Source: JAHEYG01 sp040403535 | GTDB lineage: Bacteria > Bacteroidota > Bacteroidia > B-17B0 > Aurantibacillaceae | Direction: 5' to 3' | DNA: 29,391 nucleotides | NCBI GenBank assembly: GCA_040403535.1 | Contig: JBBAKL010000039.1 | Coordinates: forward strand, 1-29,391 | Shown here: positions 26,576 through 29,391 of the stretch, piece by piece | How the letters are laid out: each line of letters starts with the position of its first letter | How positions within the stretch are numbered: position 1 is the first letter of the stretch | Position numbers and translations under genes: made by a program | The notes under the pieces: model-generated | Seen by the model: the letters and a program-made list of their open reading frames with translations, nothing else | What the model was told of the DNA's origin: nothing | Databases searched by the model: none

Positions 26576-27763
26576 ATGAAACTTTTTAAAAATCTGGTTG
26601 AAGCAGTTTTAGATTGTCTTAAGCAAATTATGCAGGACAACAAATATTCTGATAAAGTTCTGGAACGTGCATTTAAAAATAATCCTCAATGGGGTTCGCG
26701 TGACAGAAAATTCATCGCCGAAACTGTTTACGATATCGTTCGTTATTACAGGTATTTGTCGGTAATTGCCGGTTCCGATAAAAATTATAGAATGATTTTT
26801 GCCGCTTACCTCTACGAAAAAAATATTCCTTTTCCTGAATGGCCCGACTTTCAAACCATAAACACTAAAATTTTTGAAGGAAACAAAAAGGCAATTACTG
26901 AACCATCTGTAGCCTTGTCATATCCGGATTCACTTTGGGGTTTATGTGAAACAGAATTAGGTAAGGACAAATGGATACAAGAAGCTACAGCACTTAACGA
27001 ACAGGCCAAAGTAGTTCTACGTGTTAACACTCTAAAAACTTCTAAAGAAGAATTAATAAAAAAGCTTAAAGCTGCTGAAATAGAAGTTGAAGCTCTGGAA
27101 GTTTACCATAATGCCATTCAATTAAAAAAACGTCAAAATATATTTAGTTCCAGTTTATTTAAAGAAGGCTTTTTTGAAGTACAGGATGCAGGATCGCAAT
27201 TAATATCTGAATTTCTGGAAGCAGAATCAGGCCAAAAAGTTATTGATGCCTGCGCGGGAGCCGGCGGAAAAAGTTTGCATTTAGCTGCAATTATGAATAA
27301 CAAAGGCAAAATAATTTCAATGGATGTGGAAGAGTGGAAACTTGAAAATCTAAAAAAAAGAGCCAAAAGGGCCGGTGCTTTTAATATTGAAACGCACTTA
27401 ATTGTACCGGGGAAAACAGTAAAAAACTACTTGAATTTTGCAGATAGACTCTTACTGGATGTGCCTTGCAGCGGAACGGGTGTGATTAAGCGAAACCCGG
27501 ACACCAAATGGAAATTAACACCGGAAATAATTGAAAAAACTAAAAAAATTCAATCACAAATTCTGCGCGAATATAGCGCCATGCTTAAGAAAAACGGATT
27601 GATGGTTTATTCAACCTGTAGCATATTACCTTCAGAAAATCAACAACAAGTAACTTCATTTATAGAAGAAACCAAGAATGAGTTTGTGTTAATTAAAGAT
27701 AAAACCATTTATCCGAGTGAGGGTTACGACGGGTTTTACATGGCCTTAATAAAGAAGAAATAA
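26576..27763 (+). CDS. RsmB-like (NOL1/NOP2/Sun) RNA cytosine-5 methyltransferase
   Basis: 395 residues. The N-terminal helical region is NusB/RsmB-like ('RAFKNNPQWGSRDRKFIAET', 'VYDIVRYYRYL'). The catalytic half has the SAM-binding motif I 'DACAGAGGKSLHLAA'. Motif IV is 'LLLDVPCSGTGVIKRNPDTK' with Cys298. Motif VI is 'YSTCSILPSENQQ' with Cys348, the expected nucleophile. Both cysteines of the m5C methyltransferase mechanism are present, so it should be active, using SAM to methylate C5 of cytosine in rRNA (or tRNA). It is somewhat shorter than Escherichia coli RsmB, so the exact target site is not assigned. Cytosolic. The ATG at 26576 is preceded by TATCTTTA (26561-26568), seven of eight matches to a Bacteroidota -7 box. 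Confidence 0.92.
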   Translation: MKLFKNLVEAVLDCLKQIMQDNKYSDKVLERAFKNNPQWGSRDRKFIAETVYDIVRYYRYLSVIAGSDKNYRMIFAAYLYEKNIPFPEWPDFQTINTKIFEGNKKAITEPSVALSYPDSLWGLCETELGKDKWIQEATALNEQAKVVLRVNTLKTSKEELIKKLKAAEIEVEALEVYHNAIQLKKRQNIFSSSLFKEGFFEVQDAGSQLISEFLEAESGQKVIDACAGAGGKSLHLAAIMNNKGKIISMDVEEWKLENLKKRAKRAGAFNIETHLIVPGKTVKNYLNFADRLLLDVPCSGTGVIKRNPDTKWKLTPEIIEKTKKIQSQILREYSAMLKKNGLMVYSTCSILPSENQQQVTSFIEETKNEFVLIKDKTIYPSEGYDGFYMALIKKK

Positions 27764-27771
27764 TACCTTTG
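27764..27771 (+). promoter_or_regulatory. Candidate Bacteroidota -7 box for the rhodanese gene
   Basis: TACCTTTG is a full match to TAnnTTTG, beginning one base after the methyltransferase stop codon and 14 bp before the rhodanese ATG. A -33 TTTG box is not evident, so the rhodanese may also be read from the upstream gene. The spacing implies a leader of fewer than ten bases, typical for AT-rich Bacteroidota leaders. Confidence 0.45.
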
Positions 27772-27785
27772 TAAAAAATAAAATC

Positions 27786-28181
27786 ATGAAAAACATAGTA
27801 GCATTACTTTTTTTAGCGATCAGCGCATTGGGCTTCTCACAAAGCAATGGTAAAATTGAAAATGTTGATGCGGCAACATTTAAAAAAATGATTGACGCTA
27901 AACAGGGATATCTGATTGATTTACGAACAACAGATGAAATCAAAACCAAAGGAATGATTAAAGGCGCCACTCAAATCGACTTTTTAGCTAAAGATGCTGA
28001 AGCCGTGATTGCTAAACTTGATCACAAGAAAACTTATTTGATTTATTGTGCGGCAGGCGGAAGAAGCGGAGATTGCGCAGAATTAATGCAAAAACAAGGA
28101 TTTGAACATGTAGTGAACCTAGAAAAGGGTTTTGACGACTGGAAAAAGAAAGGATTCGAAATTTCAACAGTGAAGAAATAA
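27786..28181 (+). CDS. Exported single-domain rhodanese-like protein
   Basis: 131 residues. The signal peptide ends in 'ALGFSQ' (about 19 residues), so the protein acts in the periplasm. The rhodanese domain fills the remainder: 'VDAATFKKMIDAKQGYLIDL', 'RTTDEIKTKGMIKGATQIDF', the active-site loop 'YCAAGGRSGDCAEL' with Cys88, and the terminal 'VVNLEKGFDDWKKKGFEI'. The catalytic Cys and the Arg of the loop are present. Sulfur transfer or thiol chemistry on an unknown substrate is expected. It lies 22 bp after the methyltransferase gene on the same strand, with its own candidate -7 box between them, and ends just before the strong hairpin terminator. Confidence 0.93.
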   Translation: MKNIVALLFLAISALGFSQSNGKIENVDAATFKKMIDAKQGYLIDLRTTDEIKTKGMIKGATQIDFLAKDAEAVIAKLDHKKTYLIYCAAGGRSGDCAELMQKQGFEHVVNLEKGFDDWKKKGFEISTVKK

Positions 28182-28204
28182 CTTTTAAGTTACAACCATA
28201 TCAT

Positions 28205-28231
28205 AAAAAACCCGCAAATGCGGGTTTTTTT
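28205..28231. terminator. Bidirectional rho-independent terminator
   Basis: A perfect inverted repeat: A6-CCCGC (28205-28215), loop AAAT (28216-28219), GCGGG-T6 (28220-28230) plus one more T. The GC stem with a run of T on the plus strand and on the minus strand makes it work both ways. It separates the plus-strand rhodanese gene from the convergent minus-strand CxxC-protein gene, whose stop codon is at 28235-28237. Confidence 0.95.
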
Positions 28232-28234
28232 ATT

Positions 28235-28498
28235 TTAAAGCGTTTCATCTTGTGCCGATTTACCTCGCCAACTTTTATAGAGGGCCACAATCTGTTTTCT
28301 AAAAATAAATGCGATAAGTAAATATGGAACAGCCATTAAATAAAGTATTCCGGTATTTAGACCTCTTGCCATCGAAAACTCATTATTGTCTAAGCTACTG
28401 GAAGCTGCTTGTTTACACATTGCGCATTGTGCTTGCGCATTTGTAAAAAACACAGCCATTAAAATTATTAGTGCCGCTATTCGGTTTAACTTACTCAC
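28235..28498 (-). CDS. Small exported membrane protein with a CxxC motif, function unknown
   Basis: 87 residues. The N-terminal signal peptide ends in 'TNAQAQ' and is followed directly by 'CAMCKQAASSS', a CxxC pair at the mature N-terminus. Next come 'ARGLNTGILYLMAVPYLLIA', one membrane helix (about 50-68), and a basic tail. Similar small 'CAMC...GLNxGILYLM' proteins are common in Bacteroidota but have no known role; metal binding or thiol redox at the periplasmic face of the membrane is possible. The start is GTG, embedded in TAGTG with the stop of the DUF4412 gene (1-bp overlap), indicating translational coupling. An in-frame ATG at codon 14 would cut the signal peptide and is less likely. 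Confidence 0.85.
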   Translation of the reverse strand: MSKLNRIAALIILMAVFFTNAQAQCAMCKQAASSSLDNNEFSMARGLNTGILYLMAVPYLLIAFIFRKQIVALYKSWRGKSAQDETL

Positions 28499-29136
28499 TA
28501 TTGCTCGAATTTTTTATAATCAACCGGTACGATTAATTTTGAATCGTCCAGATTTCCTTTTGAAATTTTAGTTACTTCCAGTTTAGTTACAAATTTTCCG
28601 TCACTGATTTGCTTTTCTTCAGAAAGCATTGGCATTGAACCTGCAGGAAGATCTTTAATTTGGTTAAAATAGATGCTTTGTTTATCTTTTCTGTTCCAGA
28701 TCTTTACTAATGGGATGAAGAAATCGTATTTACCGCTCGCAATCCAATAGCTAATTGTTGTGTTTTCTTCAGTGTTTTTTACAACATACTCGGTACACTT
28801 AACGCCCTGAATCGACTTAGTGTTTGATGTCTTTTTTGTTTCACAAACTCCTTTGATTACGGGAGCTGTTTCACTTTTATGATCACCCCAAACCTTACGC
28901 TTTGGGTTAACAAATTTGATGGAATTATTTGCTAAATCAAAAACGAAACTGCCCTCAACAGTTCCTGAACGTTTACCAAATTGTTCAAGTTTCACGTTCT
29001 TGTCTTTTACATTATAAACGTTAACAGTAGTATCTTTTTGGGTGTAGTATTTAAATTCTAGAGAACCACCAAAAGATTGTGCGCTCATCACAACAGGCGC
29101 AAATAAACTAAGAAGAAATAGTTTTAATTTAGACAT
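28498..29136 (-). CDS. Exported DUF4412-like protein
   Basis: 212 residues. The signal peptide ends in 'VVMSAQ' (about 20 residues). The mature part is beta-rich: 'GGSLEFKYYTQKDTTVNVYN', 'KNVKLEQFGKRSGTVEGSFV', 'CTEYVVKNTEENTTISYWIA' and 'SMPMLSEEKQISDGKFVTKL'. The pattern of strands and the 'KCTEYVV...YWIASG' segment fit DUF4412-type periplasmic proteins, which may share a lipoprotein-carrier-like half-barrel fold (LolA-like), but no function is known. Two Cys remain in the mature protein ('GVCETK', 'KCTEY'). Its stop overlaps the GTG start of the small CxxC protein, so the pair is probably one operon ending at the hairpin terminator. It is divergent from yraN. Confidence 0.85.
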   Translation of the reverse strand: MSKLKLFLLSLFAPVVMSAQSFGGSLEFKYYTQKDTTVNVYNVKDKNVKLEQFGKRSGTVEGSFVFDLANNSIKFVNPKRKVWGDHKSETAPVIKGVCETKKTSNTKSIQGVKCTEYVVKNTEENTTISYWIASGKYDFFIPLVKIWNRKDKQSIYFNQIKDLPAGSMPMLSEEKQISDGKFVTKLEVTKISKGNLDDSKLIVPVDYKKFEQ

Positions 29137-29188
29137 ATGATTAATTTTACGATTACTAAATTATAAATAATTTTTATTCTTAACAACA

Positions 29189-29391
29189 ATCGCAACAGAG
29201 GCTAAAAATACCGGAAATTGGGGCGAAGAACAGGCCATCACCTATTTGCGCAGCCAGAATTATATCATCCTGGAGTCGAACTGGCGTTATAAAAAACTGG
29301 AAGTAGACATTATCGCCAAACACAACAACTGCATCGTGTTTGTTGAAGTGAAAACACGCTCCTCAAACGATCATGGAGAACCGGAATCCTT
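29189..29391 (+). CDS. yraN: YraN/UPF0102 family protein, 3' part cut by window edge, no canonical start
   Basis: 67 codons are visible. The UPF0102 pattern is clear: 'TGNWGEEQAITYLRSQNYII', 'ESNWRYKKLEVDIIAK' and 'CIVFVEVKTRSSNDHGEPES'. Conserved residues of the nuclease-like (restriction-endonuclease-like) core are present: E of 'GEE', the 'EVDII' Asp and the 'FVEVKTR' Glu/Lys. Function in vivo is not established. The frame is closed by TAA at 29168-29170, and no ATG, GTG or TTG lies between it and the conserved region. The codon where ATG would be expected is ATC (29189-29191), giving X-A-T-E-A-K-N-T-G-N-W. Either a rare start or a base error. Base use (GCC, ATC, CTG, CGC) looks more GC-rich than in the neighbouring genes. 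Confidence 0.85.
   Translation, partial: MATEAKNTGNWGEEQAITYLRSQNYIILESNWRYKKLEVDIIAKHNNCIVFVEVKTRSSNDHGEPES

Overview
The window looks like a piece of an AT-rich Bacteroidota (class Bacteroidia) genome, probably a draft or metagenome assembly because it contains a 100-N scaffold gap. The evidence is a type IX secretion (T9SS) type B C-terminal domain, a PorP/SprF protein, an OmpA protein with PD40 and PKD domains, a two-component-regulator-type propeller receptor, many 'MK...AQ' signal peptides, and promoter boxes of the Bacteroidota TAnnTTTG type. I cannot assign a genus.

Left part (1-3.6 kb): two paralogous exported proteins with a carboxypeptidase-regulatory-like N-terminus and long Ala/Lys/Glu coiled coils. 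The first runs off the left edge. They flank a YceH/DUF480 winged-helix protein. Divergent from them is a YtxJ bacilliredoxin; a near-perfect palindrome lies in the shared upstream region. Next (3.9-6.6 kb) comes a translationally close pair: a TPR sensor histidine kinase and a NarL/LuxR response regulator.

Core (6.8-24.9 kb, all minus strand): one head-to-tail block read from right to left. It holds a giant secreted repeat protein (about 3,150 residues if the gap hides nothing), a PorP/SprF protein, a PD40-PKD-SPOR-OmpA protein, an unrecognised exported 324-residue protein, a propeller/Y_Y_Y receptor carrying a SpoIIE-type PP2C phosphatase, a SiaB-type kinase and a SiaC-type (DUF1987) phosphoprotein. 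Most junctions overlap or nearly touch (TGATG, ATGA, 3 bp, 14 bp); one 72-bp spacer lies before the 324-residue gene. The first three genes form a T9SS surface-adhesin cassette. The last three form a SiaA-SiaB-SiaC partner-switching module. In Pseudomonas that module controls a diguanylate cyclase, but no cyclase is visible here. The inferred system is a surface adhesin or export apparatus whose cell-envelope state is read by an external propeller sensor and passed to a SiaC switch with an unknown output.

Right part (25-29.4 kb): an exported TPR protein upstream of the giant gene on the same strand; a divergent RsmB-like rRNA m5C methyltransferase followed by an exported rhodanese; a strong bidirectional hairpin terminator; a small CxxC membrane protein overlapping a DUF4412 protein; and the start of a YraN/UPF0102 gene cut by the right edge.

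Two genes have no canonical start codon where homology and signal-peptide logic place it: CTG for the giant gene and ATC for yraN. The 100-N gap is flanked by the same 27 bases on both sides. Removing the Ns and one copy restores a continuous reading frame.
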